Below, piece by piece: positions 1 to 8,249 of a DNA stretch of 64,000 nucleotides. The stretch is from positions 1-64,000 of the forward strand of contig JASEIO010000001.1 in NCBI GenBank assembly GCA_030017475.1, in the 5' to 3' direction. The notes beneath the pieces are model-generated. The model did not search any database, was not told the DNA's origin, and saw only the letters and a program-made list of their open reading frames with translations. The translations under genes were made by a program, and so were the position numbers. Source of the DNA: a bacterium. Its GTDB lineage: Bacteria; UBA9089; JASEIO01. The stretch's first letter is position 1, and each line of letters opens with the position of its first letter.

Positions 1-2407
1 CAAATGAATCAGGGTTTACATTCTTTATCACTGTCCCATCAGCTAAGAGTATATCCTGGGAAGTATCATCTGGATTATATGCCATCCTTATATCTGTCCC
101 AGCCTTATTAACCGCATCTATTAATCCTTCTACTGTATATTCCTTTAATGGTTTTGAGGTCCATGTGTTTGTCCCATCTGATAAGGTGATGGTAGAATTT
201 CCAATCGCATCAATTATTGCCTGATCATGCCGATTGTCATTTACAAACGTAAATCCTGCATTCATAATATTTAGTGTTACCTCAAGTGCCCCATCAACGG
301 TTACGGTTTGGGTAAGATCAATCGGCTGCTCAGTTCCTGTATGCCTAAAACCTGCTGTACCGATTGGATTGTCTAAATTTAGTGGACCATCAACCAATAT
401 TCTACTATTTGGATCAACCCCTTTACGGAAGCCAGCAACAGGTGTAGTTCCTGTTTGGGATACCCAATTTGTGGCTGCGGTTGCATCCGGATCGGTTATC
501 CGTAATCGTGTATCCAATGCACCATTTATCACAACATTTGATGTATCATCCAGATTGTTTGAGAATTGGTTGTTATTTGTTCCATTGATTGCATAGGTAT
601 TGAACGGCAAGGTAGTATCAAGCCTATTTAATCCAACCTCTGCTATACTACCTTCCTTATCCTCTCTAATACCTATACTCTTTTCAGCTATTGCCCCTTT
701 TATCTTTCCTTCAAAGAATACTGCATCACCTGAATACATACCTCGTCCTTCTACATTTCCATCCACATTTCCAATGAAATGACCAACGATCTTACCAGAT
801 GCCTCCATTGTATAGATCTTACCTATTGTTACCCCTGTAACCTCACCATTATTCCTTACTGTTCCTTCTACCTTACCAACCAATTTCCCGTCCATCTTAC
901 CATGGGCATCGACCTCATCCAAGAATTGACCCTTGATATCAACACCAGTCCGCTCTGGTTTCTCAGTCTCTGATACACGTAGATCAACCCCTGGGACCTT
1001 TGATCTAATTGTTACCCTATCCTGCTCCGCATCATATGATATAATGGCATTTGCCTTTTCGGAATTATTGATCTCTGTAAATAGTGCCTCTAAGCTTGCA
1101 TATTCTGATAAGGGGCGCGATGTATAATCATTTATGGTAATAGTTGATGTTGGCTCTGGATTGTCTACCAAGAATGCCTTAACTGGTGTTTGGGATAGAT
1201 CAAGGGTTCCACTTCCTATAATTATTTCTTCTTTTGACATAACCTGGGGTGTAATTGCCTCTCCAGTCTTTGCATCAACTGGGGTGAATCTGTAGTATCT
1301 CTTATCTTGATTCTGTGGATCTAACAGGTGCATGAATTCAATCCTTATCTCTTTCGGTTCAATCTTACCGGTTATAATATTTGCCTCTTCAAAGAAAGAG
1401 ACGGTCTTTGGATTATCCGATAATTCTAATGGTACACCTGGTAGGTCATTCTTTATTGTCCATTTATCCCTTATTGGATCATAAGACATAGTGACATTCG
1501 CCTCTGTTGAATCATTTACTGCGGAGATGAAATCATCCACTGTCTCATAATCGTCTAAGTTAAAAACAGCCCCATTTATTGTAACCGTACCATCAGGAAC
1601 CCTATCCCATCCAGCATCCTTAAAGGATTTAGAGGTATCAAGTTCATTCCTTACTGTATCTGGCTTTACTGCCAATCTACCATCTCTATATCTCCAATTT
1701 TTGTGTTCATCCTGATAGACATAAACACCATCCGAATCATAACCAAAGTTTGTAGTGACAACCTCTTCGGTTGATACCGCAGGTGCAGTCAATTTAATCT
1801 TTATAGGGTCAATAGCTATATCTTGGTCCTTATTTAGATTGCTTGATAGCGTAATATTTCTTGTTGCCTTTCCTAACATCTTATCCTTTTCAATAACTTT
1901 GATATTCTGTAGATTTTTGGTGGTATTGATTATTGTGTTATTATCCTCTCCGATTACTAATCTTCCATATGAATCCCTTTCTGCTAGGAAACCTTGAACA
2001 TGGAAGCCATCCGAGGGATTGACCAGATTTCCATCTGCATCAAAATCGAATGCACCAGCCCTTGTATAGTGCTTTAAGTGACATTCTACATCCTTCATAA
2101 TGAAGAAGCCTTCTCCAATAATCGCTAAATCTGTATCCTTTCCTGTATCTTCAATAGATCCTTGGGTATAGAGAGACTGAATCTTGGCATTCTGTACCCC
2201 TGTTCCAATCTCCTTTCCATTTTCTCCACCACGTCCATCTCTTGGGGTATAGGCATGTTTAACCCTGTGGCTTAACATCTCCTCAAAGATTACCCTCTCT
2301 TTCTTGTATCCAATAGTTTGGGTATTGGCTACATTATGCCCAATAACATCAAACCATTGCTGGTATACCTTCGTACCAGTTATACCTGTATACATTGCCT
2401 GAAACAT
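1..2407 (-). CDS. flgE: Giant FlgE-like hook protein, copy A (partial, C-terminus outside window)
   Basis: About 802 residues are visible; the gene runs off the left edge. The start MFQAMYTG is preceded by a strong AAAGGAGG site (2413-2421). Residues 1-150 are classic flagellar hook D0/D1 (NVANTQTIGYKK, GRGGENGKEIGTG, TDLAIIGEGFF, YTRAGAFDFD). Residues 205-480 hold two copies of a 'TIN-DY...AV/EIN' module and are nearly identical to copy B. Residues 488-572 are G-x-V/I-x-G repeats. After about 573 the protein switches to an unrelated-looking segment (NQFSNNLDDTSNVVINGALD) absent from B and C. A conserved Cys109 sits in VECHL. It is probably an alternative hook or hook-like extracellular subunit exported by the flagellar secretion system. 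Expression is likely sigma-28 dependent (promoter at 3288-3314). Confidence 0.85.
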   Translation of the reverse strand, partial: MFQAMYTGITGTKVYQQWFDVIGHNVANTQTIGYKKERVIFEEMLSHRVKHAYTPRDGRGGENGKEIGTGVQNAKIQSLYTQGSIEDTGKDTDLAIIGEGFFIMKDVECHLKHYTRAGAFDFDADGNLVNPSDGFHVQGFLAERDSYGRLVIGEDNNTIINTTKNLQNIKVIEKDKMLGKATRNITLSSNLNKDQDIAIDPIKIKLTAPAVSTEEVVTTNFGYDSDGVYVYQDEHKNWRYRDGRLAVKPDTVRNELDTSKSFKDAGWDRVPDGTVTINGAVFNLDDYETVDDFISAVNDSTEANVTMSYDPIRDKWTIKNDLPGVPLELSDNPKTVSFFEEANIITGKIEPKEIRIEFMHLLDPQNQDKRYYRFTPVDAKTGEAITPQVMSKEEIIIGSGTLDLSQTPVKAFLVDNPEPTSTITINDYTSRPLSEYASLEALFTEINNSEKANAIISYDAEQDRVTIRSKVPGVDLRVSETEKPERTGVDIKGQFLDEVDAHGKMDGKLVGKVEGTVRNNGEVTGVTIGKIYTMEASGKIVGHFIGNVDGNVEGRGMYSGDAVFFEGKIKGAIAEKSIGIREDKEGSIAEVGLNRLDTTLPFNTYAINGTNNNQFSNNLDDTSNVVINGALDTRLRITDPDATAATNWVSQTGTTPVAGFRKGVDPNSRILVDGPLNLDNPIGTAGFRHTGTEQPIDLTQTVTVDGALEVTLNIMNAGFTFVNDNRHDQAIIDAIGNSTITLSDGTNTWTSKPLKEYTVEGLIDAVNKAGTDIRMAYNPDDTSQDILLADGTVIKNVNPDSF

Positions 2408-2523
2408 CTTATTTTCCTCCTTTTCTTAAAAATCTTATACCTTGCCCTTTTTCTTTTTTTAAAAAAGAAGATTAGAAAAGAAAAAGTGGCACAAAAAGAA
2501 AAACTAATGTTTTTTACCTACCT

Positions 2524-2535
2524 ATCACCTCCTTT
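2524..2535 (-). promoter_or_regulatory. Orphan consensus Shine-Dalgarno in copy A leader
   Basis: On the minus strand the leader reads AAAGGAGGTGAT, a full anti-SD match, about 120 nt before the true start of copy A. Only a GTG-initiated 4-codon frame follows. Comparable orphan sites occur in the leaders of copy B (8398-8406) and copy C (25769-25780). Confidence 0.4.
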
Positions 2536-2594
2536 ATCGTTTTCTATCGTTTTTAACGAAACTATAGGGCGAGGAATTTTTATGTATTTTTTTC

Positions 2595-2623
2595 TTGACA
2601 AACTTTCCTCTTTGTGATATATA
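2595..2623 (+). promoter_or_regulatory. Sigma-70 promoter for small RNA 1 (antisense to copy A leader)
   Basis: TTGACA (2595-2600), 17 bp, TATATA (2618-2623). The spacer sequence ACTTTCCTCTTTGTG recurs almost exactly in the promoter at 8454-8482. The predicted start is about 2630, exactly where the closing stem of the structured RNA begins. Confidence 0.6.
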
Positions 2624-2629
2624 CAGGAT

Positions 2630-2745
2630 GGGCATAAACAAAAAGGGATAGCTCAAGAATCTTGACCCCAGATTCCTTGAGGCACTGACTAAAAACCGGC
2701 GCAAAAGGTATTTTAGTTACCCTATTTTGTTATATGCCCCTTTTA
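2630..2745 (+). ncRNA. Putative small structured RNA 1 (element A, copy 1)
   Basis: The RNA would start at the first base of stem P1 (2630-2647 with 2720-2739). It then contains P2 (CTCAAGAATC, 2652-2661, with 2671-2681) and P3 (ACTAAAAACC, 2688-2697, with 2707-2717, one bulged A, loop GGCGCAAAA). It ends with CCCC-TTTT-A-TTT, as an intrinsic terminator would. It has its own promoter and lies antisense to the leader of copy A. I cannot match it to a known RNA family. Promoter, folding and terminator are seen in the sequence; expression is inferred. Confidence 0.45.
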
Positions 2746-2799
2746 TTTCTTCATAATTTACTACTTTGTGGATCTTTCCTGTTTTCTCCCTTTTTCCTC

Positions 2800-2880
2800 A
2801 AAATAAAAAAGACCCCAAAAATTCCTTGAGACACTGACTAAAAACCGGCGCAAAAGGTATTTTAGTTACCCTCTAAGTTT
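2800..2880 (+). repeat. Element A, copy 2 (P1 lost)
   Basis: The element keeps GACCCCA, CCTTGAGACACTG and the P3 hairpin (2837-2846 with 2856-2866) identical to copies 1 and 4. P2 is reduced to CTCAA-AAT with ATT-CCTTGAG. No closing stem is visible. Confidence 0.6.
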
Positions 2881-2906
2881 TTCCCTACTCTTTTTCAAAA
2901 GGGGTA

Positions 2907-3013
2907 GGGATAGAAAGACAAAAAAGGCAACTAAGTCCTTGGTCGGGAATTTAGTTTTTGAGGTCAAGAACCACTTAGGTTCTGATTCACTCCCCTTTTT
3001 TGTCTTTATCCCC
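2907..3013 (-). repeat. Element B, copy 1 (three-stem inverted repeat)
   Basis: Read on the minus strand it is P1 GACAAAAAAGG/CCTTTTTTGTC (3004-2994 with 2927-2917), P2 AGAACC/GGTTCT and P3 AACTAA/TTAGTT around a CCCGACCAAGG loop. It matches 8648-8749 almost base for base but in opposite orientation. The one P1 difference is compensatory (A-T here, G-C there). The P1-P2-P3 layout and the ACTAA...TTAGT stem resemble element A. Confidence 0.6.
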
Positions 3014-3056
3014 CTAAAACCAAAATTTTACATCCTGTAAAATCTTCGTTTTAGGG
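3012..3056. repeat. Long AT-rich hairpin
   Basis: CCCTAAAAC (3012-3020) pairs with GTTTTAGGG (3048-3056), and an inner ATTTTACA/TGTAAAAT stem extends it almost to the tip. It abuts element B copy 1. Function unknown. Confidence 0.5.
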
Positions 3057-3060
3057 AAAT

Positions 3061-3094
3061 AAAAAGGCCTCAACCCAATAATAGGGCGAGGCCT
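3061..3094 (-). terminator. Intrinsic-terminator-like hairpin inside copy A leader
   Basis: AGGCCTC (3065-3071) pairs with GAGGCCT (3088-3094). On the minus strand a T run follows (complement of 3061-3065). It lies between the sigma-28 promoter at 3288-3314 and copy A, so it could attenuate copy A transcription. Confidence 0.5.
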
Positions 3095-3099
3095 GCCAA

Positions 3100-3176
3100 A
3101 ATCAATAACAAAAAAGACCCCAGATTCCTTGAGACACTGACTAAGAACCGGCGCAAAAGGTATCTTAGTTACCCCT
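3100..3176 (+). repeat. Element A, copy 3 (5' arm replaced)
   Basis: P3 reads ACTAAGAACC (3140-3149) with GGTATCTTAGT (3159-3169), loop GGCGCAAAA. Relative to the other copies an A-T pair has become G-C, a compensatory change. The left arms of P1 and P2 are missing. Confidence 0.6.
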
Positions 3177-3287
3177 ATTTCATCTGGATAATTAGTGATT
3201 AAAAAAACGACCCTTCTTCTTAGGAAGAAAACCTATGACCCCTTTTGTTTCCTTCCATGGAGGTCGTTTCCTTGTTCTTTATACCCT

Positions 3288-3314
3288 TTATCGGCAAAAA
3301 TCCTCAAAAACTTA
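3288..3314 (-). promoter_or_regulatory. Sigma-28 (FliA) promoter for copy A
   Basis: On the minus strand: TAAG (3314-3311), exactly 15 bp, GCCGATAA (3295-3288). This matches the FliA consensus TAAA-N15-GCCGATAA at all but one base. The transcript would start near 3281 and carry a leader of about 875 nt to the copy A start. The equivalent site upstream of copy B is at 9024-9050. Confidence 0.7.
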
Positions 3315-3452
3315 AATACTTTTTTCAAACCAAAATTACATAAATCTTTAAAAATAATGCATTTATATTCTTTCACTATTCAATTACCAGTAATTTGGTA
3401 GTAATTTTAGTAGTATTTAGGCATTAAAAAATTTTTGGTTGAGATATTAAAA

Positions 3453-3531
3453 GGGGAGATTAACTGTACTTACAGGGGTTATGGATAATAACCACTAACC
3501 ACCTCTTTTAGTTTTCATGGTTAATCTCCCC
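3453..3531 (-). terminator. Terminator-like structured hairpin after copy B
   Basis: GGGGAGATTAAC (3453-3464) pairs perfectly with GTTAATCTCCCC (3520-3531). On the minus strand TTTT follows, 72 bp past the copy B stop. Inside are GGTTAT/ATAACC and ACTAA/TTAGT, so it repeats the three-stem plan of elements A and B. Confidence 0.55.
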
Positions 3532-3535
3532 AAAA

Positions 3536-3573
3536 GAGGTAAGGAGAGGTGAGGGCGGCCGCTTCCTTACCTC
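3536..3573. repeat. GC-rich inverted repeat next to copy B stop
   Basis: GAGGTAAGGA (3536-3545) pairs with TCCTTACCTC (3564-3573). The loop contains the palindrome GCGGCCGC. It may be part of the copy B 3' structure. Confidence 0.4.
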
Positions 3574-3602
3574 ACAATTAGACTACACTACGTTGACTAA
3601 TA

Positions 3603-6600
3603 CTACATTCTCATTCTCATGAGATCCATAAGCATCCTGTCTGCCTGGGTTATTACTCGAGAGCTTATCATGTATGCCCTTTCTGATAAGACCATATTTA
3701 CAAACTCCTCTGTTACGTTTACATTGGATAGTTCTAAGGCACCTGGGACAAGTGTTCCTTTACCCATGGTTCCAGGTGTTCCAATCTTTGCCTCTCCTGA
3801 ATTTGCAGTTTCCAAGAACATAGTTCCTGCCTCTCTTGCCAATCCAGAAGGATTTACAAAGGTTGCTAAGGCCAATTGAGCCAAAACTACCCTTTGTCCA
3901 TTTGTGTACTCTCCAATTATCTCTCCTTCCTTATTAATGTTTACATCCCTTTGTATATCCTCTAAGTATCCAATACCATATCCATCCTGTTTTACAGTTA
4001 CATTCGAATCATGCTGCGCAAATTGGGTTAGTCCATCTAAGTTTAGATTTATTCTCATTACATCTGCACCATATTCTGCTGGTGGCGAACCACCTTGATC
4101 CCATGGATAGGGTAATTCTGGCGGATTGATGTAGATACCCTGATAACCAATAGAACGTGATTCACCAGTTACTGCTCCAGTTATTGATCCTCCATCTGCA
4201 TCAAATGTCATCGGATCTGATGGAGACTGTCCTACGATAGAGAAATCCTTATTATAGGTTCCATCAGAGTTGAATATTGCTATACCATATCCTGCCAATC
4301 TTTCAGTCTCAGATGGATTTCTTAATGTCCAAAGCCACATATTCGTTCCTAATCTTTCAAATTGGAACCTACTCGATAGCTCATTCCCTAAGGAATCATA
4401 GATATGCACACCTTTATTGTATATCCTATCTTTATTCAATTCTGCAGTTGAAGAGACCATGTAATCAACCTTGATTGTATCCCCTGCCTCATCCGTTGTA
4501 TTAGGCGCAAATGTAATCTCCTCTGGTCTCGTATTCCCTGATGGTAAAAGCACTGCTACATCATTTCCACCTATATTCACCTCGAAGTAGGCATTTCCAT
4601 CCGTTGTTACCTGATCCCAGATATCCTCATCCGTTGGTATCTCCTCGGTTAGATCTAATAGATTATTGGATCTGTGGGCAGGATTTGGTGAATTGGCATC
4701 TGTATCTCGGTAGGCATTTACTACCCTTTCTACACCGTCTTCCCCTACTTCCAATTCCAAGATCCCTGATGTTGCCTTTTCAGTTCCAGTCGGGATATAC
4801 ATCCTTTCAAATAATCCTGGGATGTTTGTGACCTTTGCATCAACCTGTCCCTTAACTTTACCTTCTGCTACTCCATCCATTACACCAGTAATCATTATTC
4901 CAGCAGTAGTACCGCCAGAGCGGGTAACTGTACCTTCAAAGGTACCAGTCAATGTGCCTATAACATCCATATATCCATCAACATCACCTACACCACTTAA
5001 GGTCCCTTTGCAATAACCAATCATCCTTCCATCGATAACCCCTTCTGCCTTCCCTTCAAATTTTGCATCCACATTGGAAGTTGATTCTAAGGTACCATCA
5101 ATCTTTCCATCTATTGTTCCAACAGCCTCTTCTACTATCCCTTTATAATCGCCTACGAATTTACCACCATCACCAGCAGTGTCTACCTCTCCGATTATAT
5201 GTCCACTTATTGCATAGGCATTAGAAGCTGTATCTGTTGCATTGATTATACCTTCTGCCACACCATGGATTCTGTCATTAGTATCTGATAAATTGATTGT
5301 ACCATCAACAGTTCCATCTACATAGGCGCAATACTCATTATCAAGTTCAGCACCTGGATTTTCATATCCATCCATTATTCGCTTAATCTCTTGTCCAACC
5401 GCGCTTGTGGGAGTGATCGTAGTATCACCATTATCATTAAGTTCACCCTCGATTGTTCCATCCCACTTGATCAATGCATAGTTATAGCCAGTTGCGTTTC
5501 GCGTAAGATATCCTGATCCTTCCATCTCTTGTGCATCAATCTTACAATGTTTAACCAATCCATTGATCCATCCTTCAGCATTTCCAAGTAGTGTTCCTTC
5601 AAATGTGCCGTAGAGATTTGCATAAAGATCATCAAAATTACCATCATTATTAACATCTGCTATCTCTCCTGCATGTCCTTCTACATCTACCATACCCCAG
5701 ATATGGTCATCATAGGTATCATCACGTGATGAAACCCTTCCTTCTACAACAACCTCTCCATCATTTATCTCCCCTTTGATTGTACCTTCAATTATTGCCT
5801 CGGGTAGATTGGTATCAGCCGCAGTTGTCTTAGCAAATATTGTACCTGTAACCTTTCCATCTACTGTTCCTAAGGAAATACCATTTACAAATCCCGTAAC
5901 CTTACCTGATACCATATAATATCCATCTATATTCTGTTTTAAATAACCCTTATAAGCTCCATTTTCATCCCAGACATCCCCTTCTACATAAGCCTCAATA
6001 CGTCCTGCAGAGATTCCTTCAATTGTTCCTGTAATTATAGCTGCATTTATGATATCAGCTGGTATAGTGAAGGTGTAATCTTCCCCAGGTTGAGGATTGG
6101 TAGGGATATCTCCTGCATCAGCACCACCAGCACCTGCCATAGGACCTATATTTGCATCTCCAACTAAACCCTGGATATGACCCTCGATTGTACCAGATAC
6201 ACAATTGGTCCAAGTTGCTAAATCGCCACTACCAGATATAATGGTTAATCCTTCTACATCAACTAAGGCCTGGAGGTTTGCGTTAGAATCTGTTATCTGT
6301 TTTGTATTGATCTTTCCGGTTAAGTCAAATGATACATCACTCGTACTCTCTGCTGCATTGGCTCTACAACGCAACGCACCCTTTATCCTCCCTTCCATCT
6401 TGCCATTTATACCACCATTCCAATCTACTACTCCTATATCTGAAACATCCCCTGATTTAATCGTTCCTCTAATATAGGCAGGTGTTGAAGTATTCTTCTC
6501 AGTAACTGCCCCTTTGATACCCCCTTCAAAGAATACAGCGTCTCCTGCAAACAGCCCTTTTCCTTCTACATTACCCGATACATTACCTACCATATGCCCA

Positions 6601-8213
6601 GTAATCGTACCTTTACATGATGTTGCATATACCAAACCTTCAGTTATCCCTGTAACAGTACCATTATTTACTATTGTACCTTCAACCTTACCAACAACCT
6701 TTCCATCCATTTTACCGATTACATCAACCTCATCAAGGAATTGACCTTTAATATCGACCCCTGTCCTATTATCCACCTTTTCCTCTGAGAGGGTTAGAGC
6801 TCTTCCTGCTACCTTATTCTTTATCTCTATCCTATCTATTTTAGGGTTATAACCTATTACGACCCCTGCATCTTCGGATTCATTTATTTCGGTAAACAAT
6901 GCCTCTAAGCTTGCATATTCCTTTAAGGATTTTGATGTATAATCATTTATCGTTATCCTTCCATCTGGGTTATTTACTCCAAATGCCACTGTTGGTGGTT
7001 TTGTTAGGTCAAGTTTATCAAAACCTTCAATTACCTGCCGATTTGACATAACCTGGGGTGTAATCGCCTCGCCTGTTTTTGCATCAACCGGGGTAAAACG
7101 ATAATAGTTATTATCTGGATTCTGTGGATCCAATAGATGCATAAATTCAATCCTTATCTCTTTTGGTTCAATATTACCGGTTATAATCTTTGCCTCTTCA
7201 AAGAAGGATACGGTCTTTGGATTATCCGATAATTCTAATGGTCTTCCCGGTAGGTCATTCTTGATAGTCCATTTATCCTTTATTGGATCATAAGAGATAG
7301 TAACATTCGCCTCTGTTGATTTATTTACTGCGGAGATGAAATCATCCACTGTCTCATAATCAGCTAAATTGAAGGTAGCCCCATTGATAGTTACCGTACC
7401 ATCAGGAACCCTATCCCATCCAGCATCACTGAATGACTTTGCCGTATCCAATGCATTTCTTACTACATCTGGTTTTTCTGCTATCTTTCCATCCCTATAT
7501 CTCCAATTCTTATGTTCATCTTCATAGACATAGACCCCATCCTTATCATAGCCAAAGTTTACAGTAACTGTTTCGTCGGTTGATACCGCAGGTGCCGTCA
7601 ATTTGATATATATAGGGTCGATAGCAATAGCTTGGTCCTTATTTAGATTACTCGATAGCTCTAAGTTCTCGGTCTTCCTTCCGAGCATCTTGTCTCCCTC
7701 AACTATCCTTATGTTTTGTAGATTCTTTGAGGTATCAACTGTTGTTTTATTATCTGCACCAATTACTAATCTACCATATGTGTCCCTTTCAGCCATCCAG
7801 CCCTGAACATGTAGACCATTTGATGGGTTGACAAGATTCCCTTTTGCATCAAAGTCGAATGCACCAGCCCGGGTATAATGTGCTAAATGGCATTCAACCT
7901 CTTTCATAATGAAGAACCCTTCTCCTTTAATAGCTAAGTCGGTTGTTTTTCCAGTTTCTTCAATCGAGCCTTGGAGATGGATAACCTGAATCTGGGCGTT
8001 AGTGACCCCTGTTCCAATCTGCTTTCCATTCTCTCCACCACGTTCGTTTGGAGAAATAGCGGATTTTACTGAATGACTCATTAGATCCTCAAAGATAGCC
8101 CTATTTTTCTTATAACCAATGGTCTGGGTATTGGCTACATTATGCCCAATTGCATCAAACCATTCCTGGTATGCCTTTATACCAGATATACCTGTATACA
8201 TTGCCTGTAACAT
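3603..8213 (-). CDS. flgE: Giant FlgE-like hook protein, copy B (1536 aa)
   Basis: Typical hook proteins have about 260-850 residues; this has 1536. Residues 1-150 are hook D0/D1 (MLQAMYTGISG, NVANTQTIGYKK, TDLAIKGEGFF). Residues 200-480 hold two related domains built on 'GTVTINGATF' and 'GRITINDYTS'. Residues about 488-1132 are short G-x-V/I-x-G repeats with few aromatics, as in beta-helix proteins such as bactofilins. Residues 1133-1536 return to hook folds (HIYDSLGNEL, LAQLALATFVNPSG, ELSNVNVTEEFVNMVLSERAY). Cys108 lies in VECHL. It starts after a strong AAAGGAGG site. Probably exported through the flagellar apparatus as an alternative hook or surface subunit; the role of the insert is inferred. 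A sigma-28 promoter lies about 0.8 kb upstream. Confidence 0.88.
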   Translation of the reverse strand: MLQAMYTGISGIKAYQEWFDAIGHNVANTQTIGYKKNRAIFEDLMSHSVKSAISPNERGGENGKQIGTGVTNAQIQVIHLQGSIEETGKTTDLAIKGEGFFIMKEVECHLAHYTRAGAFDFDAKGNLVNPSNGLHVQGWMAERDTYGRLVIGADNKTTVDTSKNLQNIRIVEGDKMLGRKTENLELSSNLNKDQAIAIDPIYIKLTAPAVSTDETVTVNFGYDKDGVYVYEDEHKNWRYRDGKIAEKPDVVRNALDTAKSFSDAGWDRVPDGTVTINGATFNLADYETVDDFISAVNKSTEANVTISYDPIKDKWTIKNDLPGRPLELSDNPKTVSFFEEAKIITGNIEPKEIRIEFMHLLDPQNPDNNYYRFTPVDAKTGEAITPQVMSNRQVIEGFDKLDLTKPPTVAFGVNNPDGRITINDYTSKSLKEYASLEALFTEINESEDAGVVIGYNPKIDRIEIKNKVAGRALTLSEEKVDNRTGVDIKGQFLDEVDVIGKMDGKVVGKVEGTIVNNGTVTGITEGLVYATSCKGTITGHMVGNVSGNVEGKGLFAGDAVFFEGGIKGAVTEKNTSTPAYIRGTIKSGDVSDIGVVDWNGGINGKMEGRIKGALRCRANAAESTSDVSFDLTGKINTKQITDSNANLQALVDVEGLTIISGSGDLATWTNCVSGTIEGHIQGLVGDANIGPMAGAGGADAGDIPTNPQPGEDYTFTIPADIINAAIITGTIEGISAGRIEAYVEGDVWDENGAYKGYLKQNIDGYYMVSGKVTGFVNGISLGTVDGKVTGTIFAKTTAADTNLPEAIIEGTIKGEINDGEVVVEGRVSSRDDTYDDHIWGMVDVEGHAGEIADVNNDGNFDDLYANLYGTFEGTLLGNAEGWINGLVKHCKIDAQEMEGSGYLTRNATGYNYALIKWDGTIEGELNDNGDTTITPTSAVGQEIKRIMDGYENPGAELDNEYCAYVDGTVDGTINLSDTNDRIHGVAEGIINATDTASNAYAISGHIIGEVDTAGDGGKFVGDYKGIVEEAVGTIDGKIDGTLESTSNVDAKFEGKAEGVIDGRMIGYCKGTLSGVGDVDGYMDVIGTLTGTFEGTVTRSGGTTAGIMITGVMDGVAEGKVKGQVDAKVTNIPGLFERMYIPTGTEKATSGILELEVGEDGVERVVNAYRDTDANSPNPAHRSNNLLDLTEEIPTDEDIWDQVTTDGNAYFEVNIGGNDVAVLLPSGNTRPEEITFAPNTTDEAGDTIKVDYMVSSTAELNKDRIYNKGVHIYDSLGNELSSRFQFERLGTNMWLWTLRNPSETERLAGYGIAIFNSDGTYNKDFSIVGQSPSDPMTFDADGGSITGAVTGESRSIGYQGIYINPPELPYPWDQGGSPPAEYGADVMRINLNLDGLTQFAQHDSNVTVKQDGYGIGYLEDIQRDVNINKEGEIIGEYTNGQRVVLAQLALATFVNPSGLAREAGTMFLETANSGEAKIGTPGTMGKGTLVPGALELSNVNVTEEFVNMVLSERAYMISSRVITQADRMLMDLMRMRM

Positions 8214-8249
8214 TTAATCTTCCTCCTTTCAAATAGATCTTAACTCCAT

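Larger units (their letters stand above)
2408..3602. other. Gene-free leader/intergenic block rich in inverted repeats
   Basis: I see no credible protein gene in this 1.2 kb between copy A and the 3' end of copy B. From high to low coordinate it holds the copy B terminator hairpin, a sigma-28 promoter on the minus strand, three copies of element A, one element B, an intrinsic-terminator-like hairpin, a long AT-rich hairpin (3012-3056) and a plus-strand sigma-70 promoter with a small RNA. The block shares order and words with 8214-9369 (TGGAGGTCGT, ATCGGCAAAAAT, GCAT-n-TTTATATTCTTT), so the two blocks are duplicates. Confidence 0.7.

Noticed and set aside
2630-2745. c-di-GMP (GEMM) or another known riboswitch
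   Set aside because: The CGCAAA loop recalls GEMM, but the tetraloop-receptor layout and flanking motifs do not fit. The element also lies antisense to two of its three neighbouring genes.
2800-3176. Integron attC sites or a CRISPR array
   Set aside because: There are palindromes, but no GTTRRRY/RYYYAAC boxes, no integrase nearby, and no regular spacers between equal repeats.
2318-3401. Plus-strand open frames of 99 and 68 codons in the intergenic block
   Set aside because: Low-complexity, hydrophobic or Lys/Leu-rich, crossing hairpins and the copy A start; no ribosome sites.
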